A stretch of 64,000 nucleotides of DNA from Symbiodinium natans (Eukaryota; Sar; Dinophyceae; Suessiales; Symbiodiniaceae). Location: the NCBI GenBank assembly GCA_905221605.1, contig CAJNDS010000448.1, positions 1 to 64,000 of the forward strand. Direction: 5' to 3'. Positions 43,687 to 54,259 of this stretch are shown here, piece by piece. The translations under genes and the position numbers were made by a program. Position 1 is the stretch's first letter. The number at the start of each line of letters is the position of its first letter. Below the pieces are notes generated by a model. It worked only from the letters and a program-made list of their open reading frames with translations. It was not told the DNA's origin and searched no databases.

Positions 43687-44906
43687 GTACGCACGCAGGT
43701 GGGGTAGGTAGGTATGTATGTTTGTATGAATGTATGTCTGCATGTATGTATGTATGTGTGTATGTATGTGTGAGTGTGTGTGTGTGTCTGTAGAGTGATG
43801 CTTTTTGGGCCATGGTTGCAGTGTGCTGCAATGACACAACGGCCTGTGCCTCGCTAAGGCCACAGACAGCTCCTACAGTGGTGCTGACCACATCTTCAGT
43901 AGCCGAGACGTGAAAGTGCTCTGGAAGGGTTCGAGTGGCTTGCCTCAACATCTGGGAGGGCACGTCCCATGGGCCTATAACAAACACCAAGCCCTTTTCC
44001 CCTAAACCCTGAACCCTGAACCCTACACCCTAAAACCCTAAAACCCTAAAACCCTAAAACCCTAAAACCCTAAAACCCTAAAACCCTAAAACCCTAAAAC
44101 CCTAAAACTCTAAAACTCTAAAACCCTAAAACCCTAAAACCCTAAAAGCCTAAAAGCCGAAAACCCTAAACCCTAAAACCCTAAAACCTAGCAATACTCC
44201 ATGGATCGTCTCTGTTGCCCGAGCAGTTGCACCCGCAAGGTGCGCAGGCAAAAGCCGCGCCTTTCAAACCCCAGCCAGGATGCTCCAACCCCCAGCGAGG
44301 ATGCGCCAACAACGAGTTTAGGGTTTAGGGTTTAGGGTTTAGGGTTTAGGGGTTTAGGGTTTAGGGTTTAGGGGTTGCTTGACTGTCGAAGCTCTTGCGC
44401 CCATTCCCTGGCGGCATCCTTGAGCTCGCAAGAACCGAAGGCAGCCCCAAGGCGCTTGGTCCAACAGCTACCCCCTCTGAGGGTTTGGGGTGTAGGGTTT
44501 AGGGTTCAGGGTTGCCGGTTTAGGTTAGGAACAGAAAGTTTGAATTTAGAGCTTCTCAGTGTCTCTATTTTCTATTTTCTATTTTCTATTTTCTATTTTA
44601 TATTTAACACCAATTAGCCTAATATAAGTCCCATCCTTCCAAAGCATCCAGCTCAGGAACACCCCCATGAGAGAGTCGAAAGCCCGACAACCCGACCCCT
44701 GCGGTGAGGCGGAAGGTGCAAGCAGGATGACACACACACAGCAGAAGCCCGCTCTTGTTCTGTTGAGCCCTCATTTTGCCTGTCCCCGTGATGACAGGGG
44801 CGGGTCTCAAAAAGAGAGCTGCTGAGGTGCCGGGTCGCCATCTGACCATCAGCTGCTCAAGGCCGGAGATTTGTGGGGATTGAGGTTTCGGGTTCAAGCC
44901 TGTTGA
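41671..44906 (+). CDS. EEP-family secreted nuclease/phosphatase-like protein, copy 3 (diverged)
   Basis: The signal-peptide exon begins MKRSFFLWLCSSLLGIVQSV. Exon 2 starts at 41926 after CTCAG (VTYNLYWWCVSDEYGNCP, GFQECDDVGHLLEQ). Then come KVITGTSLATSFEYYTPAKG (42.16 kb), NDAPMAWQHTKYRAVDGPG (42.28 kb), YGDRKMNWVRLQAR (42.44 kb), a GATIFFANT-like piece (42.54 kb, altered), HGPLDQCGGGPGETVASNFA (42.84 kb), IKAVYS-like PEINAVYSHKKPKATRA (43.36 kb), FTGDFNCGSNQDTIKKLAE (43.49 kb), SSYSGADHIFSSRDVKVLW (43.87 kb) and PSDHQLLKAGDLWGL (44.84 kb), with a stop at 44904-44906. Introns hold a CCCCCTAAA array, a GT array and a CCCTAAAA array. All EEP catalytic motifs are present. More diverged than copies 1 and 2. 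Confidence 0.7.
42620..42812. repeat. CCCCCTAAA-type array in EEP copy 3 intron
   Basis: C-enriched telomere-like units with CCCCCTGAA, CCCCCAATTG and CCCCCAACAA variants. It lies between the FFANT-like exon and the HGPL exon. Confidence 0.92.
43621..43800. repeat. (GT)n then (GTAT)n microsatellites in EEP copy 3 intron
   Basis: About thirty GT units at 43626-43690, then GTAT/GTATGT units at 43713-43790. The Val/Cys- and Thr/His-rich open frames over them are compositional. Confidence 0.96.
43998..44192. repeat. Eight-base telomere variant array (CCCTAAAA)n in EEP copy 3 intron
   Basis: After a few CCCTGAA/CCCTACA units the array becomes CCCTAAAA repeated about twenty times. The eight-base unit equals the complement of TTTTAGGG. 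It is followed at 44319-44376 by a normal TTTAGGG block in inverted orientation. Confidence 0.95.
44319..44376. repeat. (TTTAGGG)n block
   Basis: About eight units. Together with the upstream CCCTAAAA array it forms an inverted pair around about 125 bases of non-repeat sequence. Confidence 0.93.
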
Positions 44907-44924
44907 AAATAGAGTAAATCTGTA

Positions 44925-45022
44925 CACATAACTGTACTTATACCCATATTAGGGCACTTAGGGGGCTTATAAGTGGGTGATAAACACAGTTATCATTGGT
45001 TAATAAGTACCATGAACCTCCA
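44925..45022. repeat. Short dispersed repeat (AATAAGTACCATGAACCTCC family), copy 1
   Basis: AT-rich element with 'agggcacttagggggcttat', 'acagttatcattggtt' and the terminal phrase AATAAGTACCATGAACCTCC. Related copies are at 45750-45912, 62425-62545 and 62655-62782. No coding capacity; MITE- or SINE-like. Confidence 0.6.
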
Positions 45023-45284
45023 AAGTAGGGGTGCCGAGCAGAGCCCGCGGGGTTGAAAGGGTTTAGGATCCGTCAGAGGCCTGGATGCCAATCAGGGGCG
45101 GAAAGGGACGCCAGCAACCCCTGCAGCCTGAACCCTGAACCCTTGCTAGATTTTGGCTGGAGCCGTTTTTGCTCCTTAGCCGTGTGCCCACTCGACCTCA
45201 TGAAAGCTTGGGGAAAGGCGCAGAGTATCTCGTAGAATATGTTCCATGTCCGAGTAGCCCCTTGAGACCTGGAAGAAGCGAAAT

Positions 45285-45745
45285 CTAGATGCCTTCAACT
45301 TCGCAGGGCACAGCCCTTCCTGACCCTAACCTGCATAAACCCTTGGTGTGCGAAATCTCTGGCTGCAAAACATGCTCTCGACCATGCCTGCGCGACGCTG
45401 AACTCACTGAAAATGCATCCAACTGCAAGTCTCCACCACTCCAGCTTCACTCCAATCCCACCCGAAAGGGAAGTCAGTTGGCCCGACTTCTCGAGTAGTT
45501 CTGACGCTGCGGGCCCGATGAATCCTTGCTTGTCTTGCGCGAGAGTGAGTGTCGAAGCCCTTGCTAACTCCAAAGCTCAGGAGAAGGCAGCCATTTTAGT
45601 TTGTAGTTTGTAAGGTTAAGTTTTCGGGAGTTGTTGTTTTGCGGTTGAACGGAGTTTCGTCTGGGTGTGGTTTCCGGAGTTGGGCGAGTGTGTCTTGGCA
45701 GCAGCACGGAAAAGTGGCCCAAAAGGTTAAGGTTTTGAGCCTTCT
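45285..45745. other. Unrecognised stretch with overlapping frames
   Basis: Frames on both strands between 45.29 and 45.61 kb are similar in length. No motif chooses between them and none is called as a gene. Confidence 0.3.
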
Positions 45746-45749
45746 CACC

Positions 45750-45912
45750 ACATTGGGGCACTTAAGGGGCTTATCTGTGGGGTATAAGTACAGTTATAAT
45801 TGGTGAATAAGTACCCTAAACCCTAACCTTAAGTTTTGAAAAACAAAATCCTAAAACCCGAAGCCCCTCAGTACAGTTAGAATTGGTGAATAAGTACCAT
45901 GAAGCTCCAAGC
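45750..45912. repeat. Short dispersed repeat family, copy 2 (doubled)
   Basis: 'ggggcacttaaggggcttat', 'tacagttataattggtgaat' and 'aagtaccctaaaccctaa', followed by a second partial copy ending AATAAGTACCATGAAGCTCC. Confidence 0.6.
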
Positions 45913-46037
45913 ATACGCTGCAGTGGCAGGCCGTCCTAGAGGCTTCCCCGAGCCCGCCGAGTCCTCCCACACCCAGCCCATCTGGCTGTCCGATCCCGCC
46001 GGACAATGGGCCCAGCTGGCTGAGTTAGGGCTACATG

Positions 46038-46105
46038 GGGTTTAGGGGTTTAGGGTTTAGGGTTTAGGGTTGAGGGTTGAGGGTTTAGGGTTGAGGGAGT
46101 TTAGG
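46038..46105. repeat. TTTAGGG/TTGAGGG block
   Basis: About eight mixed units. Confidence 0.9.
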
Positions 46106-46109
46106 GGAA

Positions 46110-47000
46110 GAACCGTGGACAGGGATTCGGAGGGGAGGCGTCAAGCAAGAAAGGCAGAACTGCAGAGCTGCCCTCAGGGGACTGGGGACTGGTTCTGTAG
46201 GCTCCAGCAGGATTCCTGCGTTTTATGGTACCTTAAGCAGATCATTCCGAAGTACGGCCTATTGCGTATTGGCCTCTAGCGCTGTGCTAACGTTCCGCTG
46301 CGCTTCTCATCATGTTCCGACGTGTAGCTTCTGCCAGGGGATGCTGCACCAGCTGCAGAGTCTTGGCAGCAGCTGTCTACAATGAGATCCGTGCTATATT
46401 TCCTATAACTAGTTGACTCGGTACACTAGTTATACTTATCGTTGATGATGGGGTTTCTTTTTCCAGAAATCACGATGATGTATAGTTGGCTTACTCGGCA
46501 ATTCATGAACTCGTTGGAGTAGTTGAGTTGGCTGATTAGACGATTAGCGTTGCCATTCTTACAATCAGCACAGTTGTCCAGATGATTTATTTCGAACCAT
46601 ATTCTGCATTCTCGACTCGTAGATGTTTGTCTCATCATCATCATCATCATCATCACCATTATCACCGTCATCAGGATCATGATCGTTCTCAATGCATCGT
46701 TTTTCATTACTATGGTCATTATCATTATCTATTGCCATTATCGTTATTGTAGTTGTGAGGATGTGTGTTAAGCTCGTGCCTCGTATTCATTACGCAAACA
46801 AGTGTCTGAATATCTATCTGCGTATGTATGTATGTATGTATGTCTGTATGTATGTATGTACATGTAGACCATGCACTATGTGTGCGCAATTTTGCCCTTT
46901 ATCTCTGCCATGTTAAAGCCCAGGCCACAACCATTTCTGCCCGAGCGACGAGGCCTGGCTGCGTGCTATGTCGTGCCTGCATGAGATCTAGCCCTAAGGC
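46110..47000. other. Non-coding stretch with microsatellites
   Basis: Contains a (CAT)n tract at about 46633-46680 and a (GTAT)n tract at about 46822-46863. Otherwise nothing is recognised. Confidence 0.6.
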
Positions 47001-47169
47001 CTAAACCCTAAACTAAACCTTGACTTCTAAAGCCGAAACCGCTTTGTGAGGTCCTCTGGGGGCATGATAGAATCTCTCCCAGTGTATTCTCCTAGTGTAT
47101 TGGTGGTGGGTGTTGTCATGAGTCATTCTTCCCTTTTTCACACCGCTGTGTTGGACCATGGACATTTTG

Positions 47170-47396
47170 CATCCCTGCAGTGTGGTTGCGAGGCTGCTAC
47201 TGTAGGCAGCTGGCAACAAACCCTTAAAACAAAACCCAAAACCGAAGCTGGTGGACTCAGGGTTGCTACGCAAGTGGCCAAAGCGGATGCAACGGTGGCT
47301 ACTGCCCCGCACCGGCAGCAGAGCCTCAGCAGCCTTGTAGTGCAACGGCTCGCGCTGATTGAGCATGTGCGATCTGAGGAAGAAGTCATCGTGTGA
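47170..47396 (+). CDS. Candidate C-terminal exon, unknown
   Basis: A coherent plus-strand peptide ends in QSLSSLVVQRLALIEHVRSE then EEVIV and a stop at 47394-47396, preceded by LKTKPKTEAGGLRVATQVAK. The 5' boundary is unclear. The antisense frame is also open, so the strand is not certain. Confidence 0.3.
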
Positions 47397-47399
47397 CTG

Positions 47400-48600
47400 C
47401 TGCGAGCTGCAGCGTCATGCGGCTTTAGGTTGCTCTGCCGGCTTTGCCGTCAATGCGCACGTCTTCCTGACACTGGAAGGTAAGAGTGCAGGTTTGTTGG
47501 CCTGTTGGGAGGGCGCTTGGCTCATCCTCTAGGGTCGCGGCAGCAGGGCAGGCGGGCAACGAAACACGTCACTCTGCCGTTGCTGACATGAATCACTCAT
47601 GAATCCTTCATGAGCTTCATGGGTTGCCACTTGTGAAAGAATGTGGCTGGCTGGTCAAACGCTGCTGCGTCGCAATTCCAAGAGTGGCTCGGTAGAGCAT
47701 GAAATGCTGGAATCACACGGGTTGCAAGCGGCCGGTCACCGTATGTCAGGCCTACATAACAACCAGGCTTGAACCACCGGCCCAACCATGATCAGGAGCC
47801 GAGTCATGCTGCTCGCACCAAGCGATTGCGTCCTGCACCCTTGCAGCAGCCCCCGGGAGGACACGAAGAAGCTCAACACCTCAAAATGAAGCCAACCTAG
47901 AATGCAGTTCTGCTAAACTTCATAATTATGATTCATATGCAGACAATTTAGATGCGCCAGTGGGCCATGCATACTCATCGCTTCAATCCACCTTCGCGGG
48001 AGCCTCGTTGTCCAAGATTTGTGTCCATTTTGCCGGAGGTGCAGTGGGTCAGGCTGAGTCTCGAGCCCAAATGCCAAAATGACGTTTGTGTAGTCATTGG
48101 CCATTGGCCCTCGCTGTCTCAAGGCGTTGCAGGGACTGGGAGGCCGAAGGCCACTGCGAGCATGTGCCGGCTTCAGGCTGTCGCTTCTCTTGCGCGAGTG
48201 AGTGTGTCAGTTCCCACCCCCAAATTCACAACACCTAAGTTCCGATGGGCGGGCGATGGGGGAGCTACTGTCTCAGCAGCAAGTGTTCGTCTGAGGCACC
48301 GGCAGATCTGGCCCCCGAGGCAGGGTGAGTTGCATTCCTGGTCGTGTGCTGTGTCATGCCCCGGTTCCTGCAAGTCAACCCTAAACCCCAAACCCCAAAT
48401 CCTAAACCGCTCTTTTTTGGCTTCAAAGCAGCAGACCCGAAGTGCGCAGTGAGGCATCTGCCCAGAGTGACAGCGGGAAATCACACAACAGCAGTACTTT
48501 ACCTCGATGTAAGTTACATAGATGCTAGTTTATACGCAGACACAGAAAGCACGGACCATGATGTCCATGATCAACCCTTTTCTGTGAGACCGCACACCGC
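47400..48600. other. Unrecognised stretch
   Basis: A possible short exon ends at a GTGAGT donor near 48327 (VRLRHRQIWPPRQ). It could belong to the gene at 48.6 kb, but phase was not established. A brief CCCTAAA/CCCCAAA block is at 48380-48406. Confidence 0.3.
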
Positions 48601-48636
48601 CGTACTCAGTGGCGCCCAGCAAGACTTCGCGTTTGG

Positions 48637-49137
48637 ATGACGTCGGGCCACAAGGCAGCATTTCCCTTCGGAAGACTTACAGGCTTGGAGGAAGGAGTGG
48701 CGGCGGCGGCCAGGGCCATCCCTAGTGAAGCATCCATGCAAGGGCGCCCAAGGAGCGCTGGACCAGGGAGCCGCCCGAGCAGCGGGCTCAGCGGACCGCG
48801 CGGACCGCGCTGGCGCGGCACACCTCATGTGCCGAGGACCTTCGAGTCCGTGCTTCGCTCCGGGGAGAGCTCCAGGCTCCTGGGCCCAAAGCATGCCTCC
48901 TTTAAGGAGAAAGTGCAGCAAGCCTTAGAGCAGGACAAGAGCGTGCGACAGGAGGAGCTGGAGCGAGAGACGGATGGCTTGCTGAAGAGACGCGTCAATG
49001 AGGAGCGGATGCGACGGCCCAACTTCATGACCCGAACTCGGGCGAAGCCGAAGACATTTTCGGAGGTGCCCCTCCTCCAGACGTCCGAGGCTGCAATCTC
49101 GTGGTACATGAAGCACGGCACTTCGGCAGGCCGCTAG
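48637..49137 (+). CDS. Basic, charged protein of 166 residues, possible terminal exon
   Basis: Open from ATG 48637 to a stop at 49135-49137. The N-terminal half is low-complexity Arg/Pro/Gly/Ser (GRPRSAGPGSRPSSGLSG). From about residue 88 it becomes helical and charged (FKEKVQQALEQDKSVRQEEL, LKRRVNEERMRRPNF), suggesting a short coiled coil, and ends KTFSEVPLLQTSEAAISWY...GR. Composition and codon use look genuine, and the antisense frames are less coherent. The ATG may lie inside an exon whose upstream part is spliced; a GGAAGACTTACAG acceptor-like site occurs at about 48668-48680. Family not recognised. Confidence 0.55.
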   Translation: MTSGHKAAFPFGRLTGLEEGVAAAARAIPSEASMQGRPRSAGPGSRPSSGLSGPRGPRWRGTPHVPRTFESVLRSGESSRLLGPKHASFKEKVQQALEQDKSVRQEELERETDGLLKRRVNEERMRRPNFMTRTRAKPKTFSEVPLLQTSEAAISWYMKHGTSAGR

Positions 49138-49139
49138 AA

Positions 49140-50180
49140 GCTCAACGGATATGATCCAAATGCTGTGGAAGTTCCAGGATGGTTTTTTCTCTTAGCAGGG
49201 CACCATTGCTGTACATATTGTGTTTGATTGATAAGCTGGCGGAGGTGCCCACGTGGCGCGCTTGATAGGCACGTCTTGCTGTGTCGAAGACACAAGTGAG
49301 AGAGAAGCAGACGACTTCAACGGTGGCCATCAACAGCTACCTTCATTACTGAGAGCCCGTTGATACCACATCTGCTTCTTGCTTCGGATCGCCACCGAGT
49401 TTAGGTTTCACTCTGAATCATGTATACCTAGGTAGGCTTGCGGACCGTTGCCTTGCTACCCCTCTGCGAGTGCGAGCGTCAAAGCTGCCTGAAGCCAACG
49501 GGGATCCGGATTTGAAGCCCTTGCGCTGCCTGCTACTGTGTGAGAAGGGCATGCCGGCATGCCTGCGCTTTAAGAGTCCCATAAAGTTAGCTGCTTAGTT
49601 TTGGCTCCATCCACAATGGCCGCAAAGATGTAGAGTCAGTCAATTTCAGCTTCGTAAAGCACGTGTATGTCCTCTGAGGAGAAGTGCCTGCCGTACGTGG
49701 TGGTTGCTTTTAGGCTCAAACAGCCAAGCACGCAGTAGACATGTTTGAATTGCCAGCTAGTTTCCCCTCATGGGGTTGAGTGCCACCGGGTTGCAGCGAG
49801 AGGTGTCTCAATCACAGCTTCGCATATTTCTCTGGACGTTTGTCTTGCCGTTCGATATCGCACAAGGACTGGCACGAGAAGCAAATCGATTTCTTTGAGG
49901 CAATGTTCCAGAAGTTGTGCAGTTGTCCTGTTTCATTTCAAACCGTGGCTTCTTTGAAAAATTAGGCCCACATGGACACGGAGATCCCTCTGTCAGCTCT
50001 GAAGGCTACAGGCGCCCAAGGGTTTAGGGTTTCGGGTTTAGGGTTATTGTTGCCGGCAGCCTCAGTCCGTGCTTAAAAAGGGTTATAACAAAAAAAGGTT
50101 TAGGGTTTAGGGTTTAGGGTTTGGGGATGTGCCACAAAGCCTTTAAGGCAGAATTGCGAAAAGCCCTGAGCCTGCATCGC
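49140..50180. other. Unrecognised stretch
   Basis: Nothing convincing on either strand. Short TTTAGGG blocks at 50020-50046 and 50097-50125 close it. Confidence 0.4.
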
Positions 50181-50699
50181 GGCACAGGTGACATCTCCTC
50201 AGGTGTGGGCTGGCTGGCCTGTTGGACGCCGCTTGCCTGGCTGTAGCCCTTTCCTAAGCAGCAGAAGACGGCTCTTGTTGCTGCCGCAGGTTGATAGCAG
50301 CCTTCCTTTTCGCAGCTGCCGTTGCGCGACTTGTGTTGCGCAATGCACCATCAAACAGCTCCTCGGCTTGCGGTGGCAAGAGGGCCGGTCGCGCCCCTGC
50401 AGTGGAGTTTTTGAGGCCGAGCTTGCGCCTTGTGTAGCTGTGGGCTTGTTGACAACAAGCCAAGGTGGGGGCATGCCCGGCAAGGCTGCCCTGCGGTGGC
50501 GGAAAGAAAGCGAGGAGGCATCGCCGGCCTTCGACGGCAATGTGCCCGAGGATCTCTCGGAGGCCACCTGCGGGTCTCTCTCTCTTGGGGGCTTAGGGTT
50601 TAGGGTTTAGGGTCAGTAAAACCCCCACGATTCGAATGAGCAAAGGCTTGTTGAAGTTATCTGGCATAGTCTTGAAGCCCCGACTTTGGAGTGGAGTGC

Positions 50700-50764
50700 C
50701 CTAAACCCCAAACTCCAAACCCGAAACCCGAAACCCGAAGCCCTAAACCCTAAACCCTAAACCC
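50700..50764. repeat. CCCTAAA block directly before a PDZ-start exon
   Basis: CCCCAAA, CCCGAAA and CCCTAAA units end one base before CGATGCC. With the TTTAGGG block at 50886-50943 it brackets a 115-bp exon in inverted orientation. Confidence 0.92.
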
Positions 50765-50765
50765 G

Positions 50766-53654
50766 ATGCCTCCGAAGGACTACGTAGAGATCACCTTGGA
50801 GCGGAGATCCCACAGCGAGCCCTGGGGCTTCGTTTGGCACGTCCAAGCCTTTGAGGCCGAGAGGCCCCTCGGCACGGGACATGGGCTTAGGGTTTAGGGT
50901 TTAGGGTTCAGGGTTCAGGGTTTAGGGTTTAGGGTTTAGGGTTCCTTTTGAACCGTCCTTGAGCCTTTTGGGGGGACATGTGGGGTTAGTAGAGTTTCAG
51001 GGCTTCTCTTTTGCACCCATCGATCGCGAGATGTCATGAACGGGGAGCCTGCCTCAAGCTGAAAATGGCTCCCAAATGCCTGTGAGCTCGAAAAGAGGGC
51101 GGCGAGAAAGTAAGTAGCCCAAAGCGACGAAGTGGCATCCGTTTAGATAGCCAGATCCTTTGCCGATGCCGAGGTTTCTGATCGCGGGCCTGGTGCCTAA
51201 GTCTCCGGCTGGCCGGCTCAAGGAACGTCAGGCACAAGGCCAGGAGTCCCGTCCTAGTCACAGGAATCGGGGTGATGGTGAGTCACGTGATGTCCTATGT
51301 GGTCACACGAGTGTTGCTGCGAGGCCTGCGCCCGCTCCGGCGAGGTGATGAGCTGATGAGCGTGAATGGCACGTGCCAGTTTCAGTCCATGCGGCGTCAG
51401 CTGGCCCGAACAGACAGGGTTCGCCTTCAATTCCTGAAGGCCGATGTCGTCCTCCCCCTGGAGCATGACAGCTGTGATAGCCCGACCGCGGCCACGAAGT
51501 CTGGCCCAGCAGTCCCATCACAGAACCCTCAGCGCACAGAGCCCTCGCAGGAGCGCTCGGAGCCAGCACAGGAGCTCGGGCAGCTCCCAGAACGCCAGGA
51601 CTCGACCAGAAGCCCCAGCTCGCAGAGTCAGCCAAGCCAGCCAGGGCCACCAGGGCCGCCAGGGGCTGCCTTTTTGTCTCAACCACCTTTGGAGGGAGAG
51701 GTTGCAGACGTGCAGTGCTCCACTGCCTTTTGCGCTGTTGAGCATAGCATGCCAGCATCTCCACCTCCCTGCAGTAGTGCAGATTACGTCCCCGACAGCA
51801 TCCCCGACACCGTCCCTGACAGTATCCCCCCAGCACCTGCAGTGGTTCGTGGGAGGGACACGGCTGTGAAGAGGGCCGATGTCCCAAACTGGTGCAAGGA
51901 GAAGAGGAAGTCTCGTCGACATGCCTCGGCAGGTGCAGAAGAAGAAGAAGGCCAGGCTCAAGGGTTTAGCAGGTCTTTAAGTAAAGTTCATGCAAATGCA
52001 CGCAGCAGCACTGGAAGTCCTTGCGGAACAGTCCCTGAATCTTTGCTGCGCAGGTCGATTCTCCAGCGGGTCTTCCGGTTCGGGCTCCGAGCAGGTGTCC
52101 GGCGAAAGCAAGTGCCCCTCCACGGATTGGGAGTATATGATGGACAACCGGCCCGGTAGCTTGATACATGCCGACCTCCTGGCCATGGAGCCCCTCCCTC
52201 CCATGCCAAGGACAAATGCCGTGCCCCATAGCAGTGCAAGCAATGTGGTGATAGTGGCAGGCTCTCAAGCCATGGCCTTACAGACTGCCAGTGCCCTGGG
52301 CACGGTTGTCGGTGGTGGAGTCCTACACAGCTCTGTGGACCTCAGGGGACAGCAGCTCCCGCTCCTAGCGCCCTCTTCCCAAGTCCCTGTTTCGGTTCCA
52401 CACATCCTCCAGGCCCCCGCAGAAGCCTCGGGCCTGCCACAGGTGCCTTCGACCGTGCCTTCCGCCGTGCCTTCCGCCGTGCCTTCGGCCGTGCCTTCGA
52501 GCGTGCCTTGTGGTGAGGACGCCTACGTCCAAGCAGGTTTCCAATACCCCGTGCGGAGTGGGAGGGTTCCTCTGCCACCACACGCCGCCCCTGAAATGCC
52601 TGATGTGAGAACCTACGGCTGTCATGACAGCGCGGCCCGGCCTGGGCAATCGCACGCCCTAGAGGCCCTAGAGCACAGCAGATTGCCAGATCTTCCCCCC
52701 TTGTCCTCGGGTGCGCCTGAAGCGAAGCCCGACATCCCAAAAAGCTTGGCCAGCGAGTGTCCATCCGCCGTGCGGGCCAGAAGCGCTCCCCCGAGGTGCT
52801 GCTTCCTAGAGCCGCAGGTGAAGGCCAAGAAGAGGACCTACCGCTCTGGAAAGCGGATCCGGGCAAAACGCACCCGAGCCGCCCTGCGGGCCCTTCAGGG
52901 CCAGGAGCCTTTGTCCAAGGATGCCGAGGCTGGAGCAGCTGAGGCCGAGGAGGCTGAGGTGGAGCCGAGGCGCCGCGCCGGCAGTGCCCCCGCAGCCTGC
53001 CGGAGCTTGGAGCTCTTCGTGGATTCGGCCAGCTCTCTAGACAAGGGCTACAAGCCCAGGAGACGGGCTGGCAAGAAGGTCCGGCAGCGCATGGAGCATG
53101 CTATTGCGCGCAGAAAGGAACAGGCCCTCATGGCCGAAGCAGCTGAGATCTGCAGAATGGTTTCGGATGACGAGCCAGAGCCCAATGAAGCTCCGGAGAA
53201 GCTGAGGCCAGCTGCAAAGGTCTTGCACAGACCATCTCAGGTGGCCACCTGTCAGAAGCGGGCGGACTCGCCTACTTCCACGGTGTCAACGTGTACCACT
53301 GCTGCGGCGACTGCCAGTACCATCACGACCTCCACGGGTTCGGAACGAGTCGTCACCCGTCGGTCGTTCTACTCCCGCAAGCTCCTTGATACCCCGGCCT
53401 TGCCAACCATGCAAGAAGGACGAAGGGTGTCCACCCCGGAGCCAGATTGCGCAGCTTGGCTGTTCGGATATCAGAGCCTCATGACGACTGCTCCAGTTGC
53501 ATGTTGCTGCCGCTGCTCAGCCGAGGCACTGTCCAGGGTGCACACAGCGCATCCGCCTCGCGCGCAGCGCAGGAGCTCCCGCACTCGAGGAGCACAGAGG
53601 TCGCCGGAGCCGGAGCTTCGAGGACGGCCAGCAGATGTAAAGATATGTCGGTAG
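50766..53654 (+). CDS. Multi-exon PDZ-domain protein with long basic/Ala-Pro-rich tail
   Basis: Exon A (50766 to about 50880) begins [20 protein letters not shown] then GFVW, the start of a PDZ fold with its carboxylate-binding Gly-Phe. Exon B (about 51170-51215) gives [16 protein letters not shown] (PDZ middle). Exon C (about 51335-51980) gives [11 protein letters not shown] (the GD-x-x-x-x-VNG strand) and FLKAD, then a disordered Pro/Ser/Gln-rich region. A 73-bp GT-AG intron (51981-52053) restores the frame exactly into exon D (52054-53654), which carries a [15 protein letters not shown] minisatellite (52444-52510), two Arg/Lys-rich segments ([20 protein letters not shown] and [20 protein letters not shown]) and a Thr/Ser-rich end. 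A to C frames differ by amounts that fit introns of length 1 modulo 3. Probably a scaffold protein; partner unknown. Confidence 0.65.
50886..50943. repeat. (TTTAGGG)n block inside PDZ-gene intron
   Basis: About eight units between PDZ exons A and B, with TTCAGGG variants in the middle. Confidence 0.93.
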
Positions 53655-53934
53655 CCGTAGGACTGGGGGGGATTTTCTGGGTTTCGGCGCGAGCTGAAAA
53701 CTCGCCCCAGGAGCTTCAGAGCAGATCATTGGCCAGCGGGTCCTCCTCACTGGCCTGGTCCATGCGCCGCACCTTGGCAGGTTGACAGCGCGCATGAGCC
53801 CAGCCCAGCGGTTTCGAGATGTCTGTGAGCATCAAGTTCTGTGGCATGGACAATTGCCACTTTAGTGTCGAAGGTGTCGCTTTTCATCAGAGAATCCAAA
53901 GCAGACTGTTAACGGACCCGCTTTTGCACAAAGC

Positions 53935-54066
53935 TCAGGCACTTCAATGGGCACTGGGGCCACGTTGATGGCTTCGACGCAGAGCAGCAGCGCTACATTG
54001 TACGAGTCTTCTTGGGCGCGCAGGGGACGCCGCCCACAATCGTGGCCTGCCTGCAGGATGTGAGGC
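53935..54066 (+). CDS. Candidate exon with SH3-like 'NG-G-V-GFD-RY-V' module
   Basis: The plus-strand island reads HFNGHWGHVDGFDAEQQRYI then VRVFLGAQGTPP and TIVACLQD. The pattern Asn-Gly ... Gly-x-Val-x-Gly-Phe-Asp ... Arg-Tyr-x-Val resembles the small SH3-like beta module common in dinoflagellate proteins. The acceptor may be GCTCAG just before GCACTTC. Neighbouring exons were not found. It may be an exon of the PDZ gene's neighbour. Confidence 0.45.
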
Positions 54067-54259
54067 CTGTCAAGACAAGATCTTGGGGGAGTGAGTGTTT
54101 CAAGGCCCCTCCTCCCCCCAAAAAAAGGAGCTCCGAAAGCTTGGGAGCCCCTGAATCCCGAGCCCCCACTTTCCCCCCACCTCGCTGCCACCTAGGCGAA
54201 ACTACGCCGCGAATGTTTCATTGTGCCGAAGGGTCCCGGCCTGGAGGTCTGTCCCCTTA

